Below, piece after piece: positions 8,281 to 16,595 of a stretch of 50,260 nt of DNA (position 1 is the stretch's first letter; every line of letters starts with the position of its first letter). The notes under the pieces were generated by a model that worked only from the letters and a program-made list of their open reading frames with translations, did not search any database and was not told the origin of the DNA. This DNA comes from Pseudoselenomonas ruminantium (GTDB lineage: Bacteria > Bacillota > Negativicutes > Selenomonadales > Selenomonadaceae). The position numbers were made by a program, and so were the translations under genes. The stretch is from contig NZ_FNJQ01000027.1 of assembly GCF_900104055.1 (NCBI RefSeq), positions 1 through 50,260 on the forward strand. The letters are read 5' to 3'.

Positions 8281-9705
8281 ATGAAGCCAAATATATTTAT
8301 AAAATCTATCGCTAAATTTTATATATCTCCGTTTGTAAATTTTTTTGTCGGGATATTTGCTGTTTATGTCACAACACGGGTTTTTAACCCTACAATTTTT
8401 GGCGTAATCAGTATGTTTAATATGGTAACAAATGTTCTTATGGGGATTTCATGTCTTGGATTTAATGAAGGTTTTTTACGATTTTACCATGAAAAAATAA
8501 ATGCGCTAGGAAATGGAGGGCTGTTTCGCTATTGTCTGTCTAGGTCTATTGTTTCTTGGATCTTCTTTTCAATAATCATAATCTTCTTTTATCGGGAAAT
8601 TTCTAATTCATTATTTCATGAAGAGAATTTTGAAATAATAATATTTTTGATATTAAATACATTGTCGTATGTTGTATTATATCGTTATATGCTTAATTAT
8701 CATCGCATAACGAATCAAACATTTCTATATAATTTTCAACAAATTGTCTCCAATATTCTTGCTAAATTATTTGTGGTTGTTAGCTGCCTAGGTGTTATAT
8801 CTATTTCGCATGTGCTATTTTATAACACTGTAGGATTATTTTGTTTTATGCTTATAATGGTTGTTTCTTATAGAAGTTTGATATTCGGAAATGACGTAAA
8901 AAACAAAGATTATGACTTTGGAGATGTTCGTAGATTTTCTATTATTACATGGCCAACGTCTATTATGTATTTATTTGCAAATTTGGCAACACCTTTAATT
9001 ATCACCTTGCGGTTGGATGCATCCGCAGTAGGTATTTATACATCAACAAATTTATTTGCATCTGCGATCAATGTTTTGACTAGCGGTTTTTTGTCATATT
9101 GGGCAGTGTTTATTTATAAAAACTATAAAACGGAACAGAAATTTATAAAAAAAGTTCACGACTGTGTAATGTTTTCAACGATATGCATTATATCACTGTT
9201 ACTTATCTTTCAACATGTAGCATATATGTTTATTGGTGCTGAATTTCATGATGGACGATTATTTTTCACGTTTGTGATATTAGAGACTTTATTTCTTTTT
9301 CTAGGGGAGTCAACTCAATATGGGATATCTATATCAAAAAAAGTTTATCAAACCACGTTGATATTTGCTATTTCAATTGTCATAAAACTGGTTGGGACTT
9401 GGATGATACTTCCATACTTTGGCTTGGTAGGAGCAGCTGTTATGGCAGCTTTCTCTGCAACTTTACGCTTCGGATTATTGTCTTGGAGAGGACAAAAATA
9501 TTATTCGACTATAAGTAATGCTTGGAGAACATCTTTGGGCGTCCTATTGATTTGGTTTTTAGCAGTATCTAACTATTTATTTAACGATAAATATTTGATA
9601 GAAATGTTTTTGGTTATCTTTTGCTTACTAATTATGGGATTGATATATCGTTCTTATATAAAAGATTTGATCATGTTTGGATTAACGAAGGTTGGGAGGC
9701 AATAA
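8281..9705 (+). CDS. Wzx-type flippase (polysaccharide transporter, MOP superfamily)
   Basis: This 474-residue integral membrane protein has about twelve to fourteen hydrophobic segments and the N-terminal arrangement of the PST/Wzx group (FYISPFVNFFVGIF followed by VTTRVFNPTIFGVISM). It would flip the undecaprenyl-linked repeat unit to the outer face, working with the Wzy-like and Wzz-like proteins upstream. It starts 12 bases after the AsnB-like gene, with AGGAAC as ribosome site. The gene is AT-rich. Its last bases lie next to the ribosome site of the following dehydratase gene, so the two are probably co-translated. Confidence 0.88.
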   Translation: MKPNIFIKSIAKFYISPFVNFFVGIFAVYVTTRVFNPTIFGVISMFNMVTNVLMGISCLGFNEGFLRFYHEKINALGNGGLFRYCLSRSIVSWIFFSIIIIFFYREISNSLFHEENFEIIIFLILNTLSYVVLYRYMLNYHRITNQTFLYNFQQIVSNILAKLFVVVSCLGVISISHVLFYNTVGLFCFMLIMVVSYRSLIFGNDVKNKDYDFGDVRRFSIITWPTSIMYLFANLATPLIITLRLDASAVGIYTSTNLFASAINVLTSGFLSYWAVFIYKNYKTEQKFIKKVHDCVMFSTICIISLLLIFQHVAYMFIGAEFHDGRLFFTFVILETLFLFLGESTQYGISISKKVYQTTLIFAISIVIKLVGTWMILPYFGLVGAAVMAAFSATLRFGLLSWRGQKYYSTISNAWRTSLGVLLIWFLAVSNYLFNDKYLIEMFLVIFCLLIMGLIYRSYIKDLIMFGLTKVGRQ

Positions 9706-9707
9706 TC

Positions 9708-10757
9708 TTGTCAGCATTTAATGGAGCTACTTTGATGATAACTGGAGGAACTGGGTCATTTGGTAACACAGTATTAAAAAACTTTTTATCAACAGACATA
9801 GGTGAGATTCGCATTTTCTCTCGTGATGAGAAGAAACAGGATGATATGCGCCATCTTTTGCAGATAAAGTATCCTGAATATGCTAATAAAGTGAGATTTT
9901 ACATCGGTGATGTGAGAAATGCACAAAGTATTAGAGATGCAATGTATGGTGTGGATTATATTTTTCATGCAGCTGCATTAAAACAGGTGCCATCTTGTGA
10001 GTTCTTTCCGATGGAAGCAGTTAGAACCAATATAATTGGTACAGACAATATGTTACATGCTGCCATAGACGCTGGTGTTAAAAGAGTGGTATGTCTTTCT
10101 ACGGATAAGGCTGCATATCCTATAAATTCAATGGGGATATCAAAAGCAATGATGGAACATGTAATTTATGCCAATGCCAGAATGGCGGCAGAAAAAGGAG
10201 GTACTGTTATCTGCTGTACACGATATGGGAATGTAATGTGCAGTCGTGGCTCTGTAATTCCACTGTTTATTGATCAGATACATGCAGGAAATCCTATAAC
10301 TATAACGGATCCGAATATGACACGTTTCTTGATGAATCTTGATGAAGCAGTTGAGCTTGTTAAGTTTGCTTTTGAACATGCTGACCCCGGCGATTTGTTT
10401 ATTCAAAAGGCAGATGCTTCGACAATCGGTGATTTGGCTAAGGCTGTACAGAAACTTTTTGGAGATACTGGAACGAATATTATTGGGACGAGACATGGTG
10501 AAAAGCTTTATGAGACGCTTATGACCAAAGAAGAAAGTCTTAGAGCACAAGATATGGGGAACTATTTCCGTATTGCTACAGATGGCAGGGATCTTAATTA
10601 TGATACGTCCGTTGTTGAAGGCGAAGTAAAAACAATGGCAGATGAATCCTATACGAGTCATAATACCACAAGACTTGATGTTGATGAAACAGTTGATAAA
10701 ATTATGACAACTGATTATGTTAAGGAAGAATTGGCTGGAATTAGGCATATTATATAA
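9708..10757 (+). CDS. UDP-GlcNAc C5-inverting 4,6-dehydratase, CapE/FnlA type (PseB role)
   Basis: This is a short-chain dehydrogenase/reductase acting on UDP-GlcNAc. It shows the NAD(P)-binding ITGGTGSFGNTV, then FSRDEKKQDDMR, HAAALKQVPSCEFFPMEAV, an LSTDKA stretch, and a C-terminus with RHGEKLYETLM and YTSHNTTRLDV. The KQVPSCEFFPMEA segment and the C-terminal tail match CapE/FnlA enzymes better than Helicobacter or Campylobacter PseB, which reads KHVPIAEYNP there. Both groups make the 4-keto-L-arabino sugar, so it can feed PseC. TTG at 9708 is chosen as start because GGGAGG at 9694-9699 lies eight bases upstream. Upstream ATGs fall inside the flippase gene. Confidence 0.85.
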   Translation: MSAFNGATLMITGGTGSFGNTVLKNFLSTDIGEIRIFSRDEKKQDDMRHLLQIKYPEYANKVRFYIGDVRNAQSIRDAMYGVDYIFHAAALKQVPSCEFFPMEAVRTNIIGTDNMLHAAIDAGVKRVVCLSTDKAAYPINSMGISKAMMEHVIYANARMAAEKGGTVICCTRYGNVMCSRGSVIPLFIDQIHAGNPITITDPNMTRFLMNLDEAVELVKFAFEHADPGDLFIQKADASTIGDLAKAVQKLFGDTGTNIIGTRHGEKLYETLMTKEESLRAQDMGNYFRIATDGRDLNYDTSVVEGEVKTMADESYTSHNTTRLDVDETVDKIMTTDYVKEELAGIRHII

Positions 10758-10772
10758 AAGGAGTGGATAGAA

Positions 10773-11426
10773 ATGATTTATAGATTTCCTTTGCGTAATG
10801 TAAAAGATATGCTCTTGAATCAAATTCGTAACAACTTTTTTCAGTCTATTGATGATGAAATGCTGATTACTAAGCATCTACCCATGGTGCTGGAACGTCT
10901 TGAAAAGAATATTTCTCATAACAGTAATAAATACTATTATACAATTAATGATAAAGGCGAGAGAGAACCGTACTTTAATCAGTTGCATTCTTGCCATTGG
11001 TTATTATTCCTCTATTTGACAGCTAATACGATTTATAAGCAAGAACATGAAAAGATTAAAGCTGCCAGGACGGTTTGTGATAAGATTTATATCCAAGCGA
11101 AAAATGTGTCGGCTTGTGATATTTATTATGAAGTAGATATGCCGGATATATTCTCGTTTGATCATCCTACTGGATCATTTATGGGACGAGCAAAGTATGG
11201 AAATTTTTTTTCCTTTACGCAAGGATGTTCGGTAGAATGTGATAATGATATATATCCTGTAATTGGAGAACATGTTACGATGCAGTCAAATAGCAAAATT
11301 GTGGGTAATTCTCATATAGGTGATAATTGTATTATCAGACACGACACTGTAATCATGAATAGAGATATACCAGCTAATTCTATTGTTTCAGGTTCTGGTA
11401 ATAATTTAACAGTAAAGGCTATTTGA
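10773..11426 (+). CDS. Left-handed beta-helix acyltransferase, serine-acetyltransferase-like
   Basis: This 217-residue protein has a helical N-terminal half and a C-terminal hexapeptide-repeat region (about residues 140-210, including PVIGEHVTMQSNSKIVGNSH then IGDNCII). The layout is like CysE, but the canonical CysE active-site DHATG stretch is replaced by GNFFSFTQG. It lies between the dehydratase and the PseC aminotransferase genes, 15 bases from the former and 19 from the latter, so it belongs to the sugar pathway rather than to cysteine synthesis; a real CysE is encoded at 33494. It may acetylate or otherwise acylate a Pse intermediate or side group. The substrate is unknown. AAGGAG supports the start. 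Confidence 0.7.
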   Translation: MIYRFPLRNVKDMLLNQIRNNFFQSIDDEMLITKHLPMVLERLEKNISHNSNKYYYTINDKGEREPYFNQLHSCHWLLFLYLTANTIYKQEHEKIKAARTVCDKIYIQAKNVSACDIYYEVDMPDIFSFDHPTGSFMGRAKYGNFFSFTQGCSVECDNDIYPVIGEHVTMQSNSKIVGNSHIGDNCIIRHDTVIMNRDIPANSIVSGSGNNLTVKAI

Positions 11427-11445
11427 TATAAGAGAGGTTGTTAAC

Positions 11446-12642
11446 GTGGATAAAATTGCATTGTTTGGTGGAAAACCTGTCAGAGAAAAAAAGATTTTTT
11501 ATGGTCACCAGTTGATTGAAGATGATGATATTCGTGCAGTATCGGATGTCTTAAAAAGTGATTATTTAACTTGTGGTCCCAAGATTGATGAGTTAGAACA
11601 AAAACTTTGCGAAATTACCGGTGCTAAATATGCAGTCGTAGTAAGTAATGGAACGGCTGCTTTGCATGTAGCTTGTATGGCTGTTGGTGTAACCGCTGGT
11701 GATGAAGTAATCACTACACCTATAACTTTTGCAGCTTCAGCTAACTGTGCAGCGTATTGTGGTGCGAAACCTGTTTTTGCAGATATAAATCCGGAAACGT
11801 ATAATATTGATCCGGCTAAAATCAAAGAAAAAATAAATGCAAGGACTAAGGCTGTGGTTGCGGTAGATTTTACAGGTCAGGCTGTAGAAGCTGATGACAT
11901 TGCTGAAATATGTCATGATAATGGTCTGATTTTTATTGAGGATGCTGCGCATTCGATTGGTACTAAGTATAAAGGTCGCTCCGTAGGAACATTGGCTGAT
12001 ATTACGACGTTTAGTTTTCATCCTGTAAAGACCGTTACTTCAGGAGAAGGTGGTGCTGTCCTTACTAATGACTATGAACTATATAAGAAGATAGTTTTGG
12101 CATCACATCATGGTATAACGCATGAGGTGGAAGAAATGCGCGATAAAAATCCTGAAGGTCCATGGTACTATGAGGAGATTGCTTTGGGGTATAACTATCG
12201 CATGACTGATTTTCAAGCGGCATTGTTGCTTAGTCAGTTGAAAAAGCTGGATCGGTTCTCAAAACGCAGGAAAGAGATTGTAGATAGATATAACAAGGCA
12301 TTCGAAGAGATTCCGGAAATTTTTGTGCAGAAGGAAATTCCAGAATCGGATACTACAAGACATTTGTATATTATTCAATTGGTGTTAGACAAACTCAGTT
12401 GCTCCAGAAGAGAATTCTTTGATGCCATGGCAGCGGAAAATGTTCAGTGTCAAGTTCATTATGTTCCGGTGTATTGGTTCCCTTATTATGAGGATATGGG
12501 ATATAAGAAAGGCTTATGTCCGGAGGCAGAAAAGATGTATCGCTCTGTGATGAGTATTCCACTATATCCAGCTATGACAGATCAGGAAGTAGATGATGTT
12601 ATCAAAGCTGTGAAAAAGCTGATTGAATATTATAGAAAATAA
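11446..12642 (+). CDS. pseC: UDP-4-amino-4,6-dideoxy-N-acetyl-beta-L-altrosamine transaminase
   Basis: This is a PLP-dependent DegT/DnrJ/EryC1-family aminotransferase of 398 residues that places the 4-amino group on the keto sugar made by the dehydratase upstream. It begins LFGGKPVREKKIFYGHQ and contains VVVSNGTAALH, IEDAAHSIG and FHPVKTVTSGEGG, where Lys195 is the expected PLP lysine. The length and the opening fit PseC rather than amino-sugar transaminases of other pathways. The start is GTG 11446 with GAGAGG upstream. AT-rich like the preceding genes. Confidence 0.9.
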   Translation: MDKIALFGGKPVREKKIFYGHQLIEDDDIRAVSDVLKSDYLTCGPKIDELEQKLCEITGAKYAVVVSNGTAALHVACMAVGVTAGDEVITTPITFAASANCAAYCGAKPVFADINPETYNIDPAKIKEKINARTKAVVAVDFTGQAVEADDIAEICHDNGLIFIEDAAHSIGTKYKGRSVGTLADITTFSFHPVKTVTSGEGGAVLTNDYELYKKIVLASHHGITHEVEEMRDKNPEGPWYYEEIALGYNYRMTDFQAALLLSQLKKLDRFSKRRKEIVDRYNKAFEEIPEIFVQKEIPESDTTRHLYIIQLVLDKLSCSRREFFDAMAAENVQCQVHYVPVYWFPYYEDMGYKKGLCPEAEKMYRSVMSIPLYPAMTDQEVDDVIKAVKKLIEYYRK

Positions 12643-12657
12643 AATTGGGAGCGTCTT

Positions 12658-13344
12658 ATGAGTGCATTAGCTATAATTACAGCGCGGGGCGGTAGCAAGC
12701 GGATTCCTAAGAAGAATATCAAGGAATTTTGCGGCAAACCTATAATAGCATATTCCATTGAGGCTGCTTTGGCGTCAAAACTCTTTGATGAAGTAATGGT
12801 GTCCACGGACAGCGAGGAAATCGCTTCTGTGGCACGTTATTACGGAGCAAAAGTTCCCTTCATGCGCAGTGAGAAAACCAGTGATGACTTTGCAACTACG
12901 GCTGATGTGTTGCAGGAAGTAATTACGGAATACGGGAAGCGTGGGCAGAAATTTGATACGATGTGCTGTATTTATCCCACGGCACCTTTTGTGACCGGGG
13001 ATAAACTGCGGCAGTCGTATGATAAATTCATTGCTTTTGAGGCGGATATGCTGGAATCAGTGGTGGCGTTTTCTTTCCCGCCGCAAAGGGCGTTTGTAGT
13101 TCGTGATGGGCTGCTGGCTTATCGCTATTCGGAACATGCCAACACCCGTTCGCAGGATTTGGAAAGATGGTACCATGATGCGGGACAGTTTTATTTTCAT
13201 CGGATAGAGTCTTTTATGAAGCAGGAAGATAGACTGTCTGTAAGGATTGTGCCATTTGAACTGCCGGAAACTGAAGTGCAGGATATTGATAATCTTACAG
13301 ATTGGAAATTGGCAGAGATGAAGTATCGATTGATGGAAAAATAA
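12658..13344 (+). CDS. pseF: Pseudaminic acid cytidylyltransferase
   Basis: This enzyme activates pseudaminic acid with CTP to CMP-Pse, the donor for glycosyltransfer. The N-terminal ARGGSKRIPKKNIKEFCGKP is the CMP-sialic-acid-synthetase nucleotide-binding signature, and IYPTAPFVTG and RWYHDAGQFYF are typical of PseF. At 228 residues it has normal family length. It starts 15 bases after pseC. Base composition rises here to the level of the core genes, marking the right edge of the AT-rich block. A 13-bp stem-loop and a decayed mobile-type gene follow, so transcription of pseG-I may not simply continue from here. Confidence 0.92.
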   Translation: MSALAIITARGGSKRIPKKNIKEFCGKPIIAYSIEAALASKLFDEVMVSTDSEEIASVARYYGAKVPFMRSEKTSDDFATTADVLQEVITEYGKRGQKFDTMCCIYPTAPFVTGDKLRQSYDKFIAFEADMLESVVAFSFPPQRAFVVRDGLLAYRYSEHANTRSQDLERWYHDAGQFYFHRIESFMKQEDRLSVRIVPFELPETEVQDIDNLTDWKLAEMKYRLMEK

Positions 13345-13355
13345 GAAAGAATGGA

Positions 13356-13390
13356 AAAGCACTGTGAAAGATAGGGCTTCACAGTGCTTT
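13356..13390. terminator. 13-bp perfect stem-loop between convergent pseF and Rpn pseudogene
   Basis: AAAGCACTGTGAA (13356-13368) pairs exactly with TTCACAGTGCTTT (13378-13390) across a nine-base loop. On the minus strand the stem is followed by a T/C-rich stretch, so it most likely terminates the Rpn remnant. It could also attenuate pseF transcription. Confidence 0.7.
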
Positions 13391-13399
13391 AAGAATCAA

Positions 13400-13965
13400 T
13401 TATCGGGCAACATTTATTCCGTGTTCTTTTCCAATGCGGATAACTTCGTCAACGGAAATACTGAAGGAATCGGCAATTTCGGGAATCGGCTTGTTTTTCT
13501 TGAGATTACTTATGACAAGTTCAGTTAGCATTTCAAGGCGGCCTAAAACACGTCCCTGCTTTTTGCCTTTTTTTAACATTTTTTCGGAATGGAGTTCGAG
13601 TATTTTACCACCCATGATGTGATTAACCTCCTTTTTGGTATTCTTTTTGTCTTTTAACATATATTCTGCAATTCGTTTTGCAAGTTGCATTGTATCGGTA
13701 TAGATGTTGGCTTGCTTCGTATTTGTTGCATAGGATTCAAATCTTGCTACCATATCCTTTAGTTCTTTCAACATAGCAGAGCGTTTTGTTGGATTTTCTT
13801 CCATAGCTGCAAATTGATCTTCATAGCGCATTATATAGTAAGGAATGAATAGCCATAGATGTTTATTGAAGATTTTCTCTAATGAATATTGCTGAACTTT
13901 GATAACAGGTACACATCATCAAAAATGGTGCCGTGAGGGAGATTTTGACTGTGTGTTTTTTTCAA
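13400..13965 (-). pseudogene. Rpn-family recombination-promoting nuclease/putative transposase, internally deleted
   Basis: The minus strand keeps a good ribosome site (complement of 13971-13978) and a TTG start at 13965 followed by KKTHSQNLPHGTIFDDVY, the usual N-terminus of Rpn/PD-(D/E)XK transposase-like proteins. The frame then shifts and stops at 13879. In another frame the C-terminal part resumes (VQQYSLEKIFNKHLW) and reads to 13400, including an intact 143-codon stretch with KGKKQGRVLGRLEML. The central nuclease region, more than 100 residues in intact relatives, is missing, so no active enzyme is expected. It has its own promoter and terminator and sits against the direction of the pse genes, as an inserted unit would. 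Confidence 0.8.
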
Positions 13966-13992
13966 AATTATCACCTCCGTATCTATACCAAT

Positions 13993-14021
13993 ATTATACC
14001 GTTTTGAAGAGGTGTTTTCAA
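13993..14021 (-). promoter_or_regulatory. Promoter of the Rpn pseudogene, facing away from pseG
   Basis: Read on the minus strand, TTGAAA (14021-14016), 17 bases and TATAAT (13998-13993) form a near-consensus sigma-70 promoter upstream of the Rpn remnant. It overlaps the leader and ribosome-site region of pseG on the other strand. Confidence 0.65.
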
Positions 14022-14025
14022 TAGA

Positions 14026-15066
14026 ATGAAAATTGTAATAAGGGTAGATTCGTCTGTTCTAATCGGCAGTGGCCATCTTATGCGGTGTCTGACATTAGCT
14101 CAGCGCTATAGCAGGGAAGGACATGAGGTAATCTTTGTCTGCCGGGATTTAGCGGGCAATATTGCCGGATTGGTTCAGCAGAATCGTTTTGTGCTGGAAA
14201 TGCTGCCTAAGGCTGAAGACAGCATGAACTTGTCAGGTTATGCTAAGTGGCTGACGGTTACGCAGGCACAGGATGCGGAAGATACAATTGAGGTTTTGAA
14301 GGGGCTGGGCAAGGTTGATCGTCTGGTAGTGGACAGCTATGCGCTAGATATTGTCTGGGAAAGGCTATTGCGACATCATGTGGGTGAGATTATGGTCATT
14401 GATGATTTGGCCAACCGAGAGCATGACTGTGATATTTTACTTGATCAGAATTTTTATTTGGACATAGAGTCGCGGTATCAGGGCTTGGTTCCCGAGCATT
14501 GTCAAATGCTCTTAGGACCGGAGCATGCTTTGTTGAGGGAAGAATTCTACCGTGTCAAGGATGCTATGCGAACCTGCGATGGACAGATACATAATATTTT
14601 GGTGTTTTACGGTGGTGTTGATGCAACGGATGAAACCACCAAGGCTATAAAGGCACTGATTTCTTTAAAGGAGGCAGGTGAACTGGCTGATGTGCAGGTT
14701 ACTGCTGTGGTAGGCGCGAGCAATGGCCGGAAGGATAATATTGCCGAGCTTTGCCATATTGCAGGTTTTACATATTTGTGCCAAGTCAGCAATATGGCAG
14801 AGTTGATGGCAGAGGCTGATTTTATGTTGGGAGCCGGAGGGAGTACGACATGGGAGCGGTGCTTCCTGCAGCTTCCTGCCATTGTTACAGCTATTGCGGA
14901 GAATCAGTTTCAAATTTGCGAGGACTGTGCAGAGGTAGGGCTGATTTATTATCTGGGTCACTGGGATGAGGTGAGCCAGGAGAATATATCGCAGGCGATA
15001 AGGGAAATGTCAGCAACATCTAAAAGGATAGCCATGCAAAGAAAAATGAGCCAGTTGATGGGGTAG
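14026..15066 (+). CDS. pseG: UDP-2,4-diacetamido-2,4,6-trideoxy-beta-L-altropyranose hydrolase
   Basis: PseG removes UDP from the bis-acetamido sugar before condensation with PEP. The protein starts IRVDSSVLIGSGHLMRCLTL, the conserved PseG opening with its catalytic-region GSGHLMRC. It has the GT-B (MurG-like) layout with VFYGGVDATDETTKA in the C-terminal domain and GAGGSTTWERC near residue 270. At 346 residues it has normal length. The gene follows the Rpn remnant, so its own promoter is not obvious; a GAGGTG site lies 12 bases before the ATG. It is followed at once by pseH. Confidence 0.92.
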   Translation: MKIVIRVDSSVLIGSGHLMRCLTLAQRYSREGHEVIFVCRDLAGNIAGLVQQNRFVLEMLPKAEDSMNLSGYAKWLTVTQAQDAEDTIEVLKGLGKVDRLVVDSYALDIVWERLLRHHVGEIMVIDDLANREHDCDILLDQNFYLDIESRYQGLVPEHCQMLLGPEHALLREEFYRVKDAMRTCDGQIHNILVFYGGVDATDETTKAIKALISLKEAGELADVQVTAVVGASNGRKDNIAELCHIAGFTYLCQVSNMAELMAEADFMLGAGGSTTWERCFLQLPAIVTAIAENQFQICEDCAEVGLIYYLGHWDEVSQENISQAIREMSATSKRIAMQRKMSQLMG

Positions 15067-15076
15067 GTGATGATAT

Positions 15077-15574
15077 ATGTTAGAAAATAAAACTTATCTG
15101 CGACAGGCAGATAGAGATGATATGGAACTTTTTTTCCAGTGGGTGAATGAACCTGCTGTCAGAAAAAATTCATTTAATACAGAGCCTATCCCTTGGGAAA
15201 ATCATCAAGCATGGTTTGAGAAAGTACTGGCAGATGAGGACATTCGTATCTATGTATTGATGAAGAATGATAATCCTATCGGGCAGGTTCGTTTGGCTCT
15301 TGAAGATAGCAAATGGCAGATAAGTTATAGCATTGCCTCGTCGTACCGCGGGCAGGGATATGGAAAAGTCATTTTACAATTGGTTGAAAACAAATTGATT
15401 TATGATGGTCTAGTGGGGGAAACTCTTTTTGCTGAGGTCAAGGCGGATAATGTTGCATCGCAGCGAATTTTTATCAAATTAGGCTATCAGGAAGCGGCGA
15501 GTGAGCATACTGATGCTTATGCATATATAAAAGTGGTTGAAGCAAAGGAGAGGGCAAATGTTACAAATCAATAA
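15077..15574 (+). CDS. pseH: UDP-4-amino-4,6-dideoxy-N-acetyl-beta-L-altrosamine N-acetyltransferase
   Basis: This 165-residue GNAT-fold acetyltransferase would acetylate the 4-amino group made by PseC. The acetyl-CoA loop is IASSYRGQGYGKVIL (R/Q-x-x-G-x-G/A), preceded by YVLMKNDNPIGQVRL and followed by AEVKADNVASQRIFIKLGY. Length and position between pseG and pseI fit PseH. The 3' end overlaps the pseI start by 17 bases, suggesting translational coupling. Confidence 0.9.
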   Translation: MLENKTYLRQADRDDMELFFQWVNEPAVRKNSFNTEPIPWENHQAWFEKVLADEDIRIYVLMKNDNPIGQVRLALEDSKWQISYSIASSYRGQGYGKVILQLVENKLIYDGLVGETLFAEVKADNVASQRIFIKLGYQEAASEHTDAYAYIKVVEAKERANVTNQ

Positions 15575-16586
15575 TGATAAACCATTTATCATTGCAGAGA
15601 TGAGCGGTAATCATAATCAGTCGCTTGATAGGGCAATGAAAATCGTGGAAGCGGCGGCAGAATCTGGTGTGGATGCGATAAAACTGCAGACCTATACGGC
15701 AGATACAATGACGATTGATAAGGATATAGATGAATTTTTTATCGCTGATAAGGACAGCCTTTGGCAGGGGGAATCTTTGTATAACCTATACAAGAAGGCG
15801 TATACCCCTTGGGATTGGCAGGAGAAAATATTCCGGCATGCTGAGAAATTAGGGCTTATCTGCTTCAGTACTCCCTTTGATGATACATCGGTTGACTTTC
15901 TCGAAGGTATTGATTGTCCGATTTATAAGATTGCTTCCTTTGAAAATATTGATTTGCCGCTTATTCGTAAAGTTGCAAAGACAGGCAAACCTATCATTGC
16001 CTCTACGGGCATGGCTAGTGTGGCAGAACTGGATGAAATGGTGCGGACAGCTAAGGAAAGCGGTTGCGATGATTTAACACTGCTTAAATGCACCAGCAGT
16101 TATCCTGCAACGCCAGAGGGGACGAATCTGCGGACGATTCCCCATATGAAGGAACTGTTTAATTGCAAGGTCGGTTTGTCTGACCATACTTTGGGGATTG
16201 GTGCGGCTGTAGCTAGTATTGCCTTGGGGGCTACGGTGATTGAAAAGCATTTTACTCTGTCCCGTGCAGAGGGGGGAGTGGATAGTGCGTTCTCTTTAGA
16301 ACCGGAGGAAATGAAGTTATTGGTACGGGAATGTAACGCGGCTTATCAGGCCTTAGGCGAAATCCGTTACAATACGCAGGCTCAGGAAAAAAAGTCGTTG
16401 CAGTTCCGTCGTAGCTTGTATATTGTCGAAGATATGAAGGCTGGTGATATTATTACTGAGCAAAATATGCGCCGCATTCGTCCTGGATGGGGACTTCATC
16501 CGAAATATTATGATGCTTTGCTGGGGAAAAAGATAGCTACAGATGTTGAGAAAGGGACAAAACTTACATGGGATTTGATTATGTGA
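15558..16586 (+). CDS. pseI: Pseudaminic acid synthase
   Basis: PseI condenses 2,4-diacetamido-2,4,6-trideoxy-L-altrose with phosphoenolpyruvate to make pseudaminic acid. The NeuB-type TIM barrel is visible from FIIAEMSGNHNQSLDRAM through LQTYTADTMTI, CFSTPFDDTSVDFLE, KIASFENIDLPLI, STGMA and VGLSDHTLG to VIEKHFTLSR. The C-terminal antifreeze-like (SAF) domain begins near residue 285 (RRSLYIVEDMKAGDII). TADTMTI and the WQGESLYNLYKKAYTPW stretch point to PseI rather than NeuB or LegI. ATG 15558 is chosen because AAAGGAGAGG lies just upstream; this gives 342 residues. Confidence 0.93.
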   Translation: MLQINNDKPFIIAEMSGNHNQSLDRAMKIVEAAAESGVDAIKLQTYTADTMTIDKDIDEFFIADKDSLWQGESLYNLYKKAYTPWDWQEKIFRHAEKLGLICFSTPFDDTSVDFLEGIDCPIYKIASFENIDLPLIRKVAKTGKPIIASTGMASVAELDEMVRTAKESGCDDLTLLKCTSSYPATPEGTNLRTIPHMKELFNCKVGLSDHTLGIGAAVASIALGATVIEKHFTLSRAEGGVDSAFSLEPEEMKLLVRECNAAYQALGEIRYNTQAQEKKSLQFRRSLYIVEDMKAGDIITEQNMRRIRPGWGLHPKYYDALLGKKIATDVEKGTKLTWDLIM

Positions 16587-16595
16587 GGAATGGTA

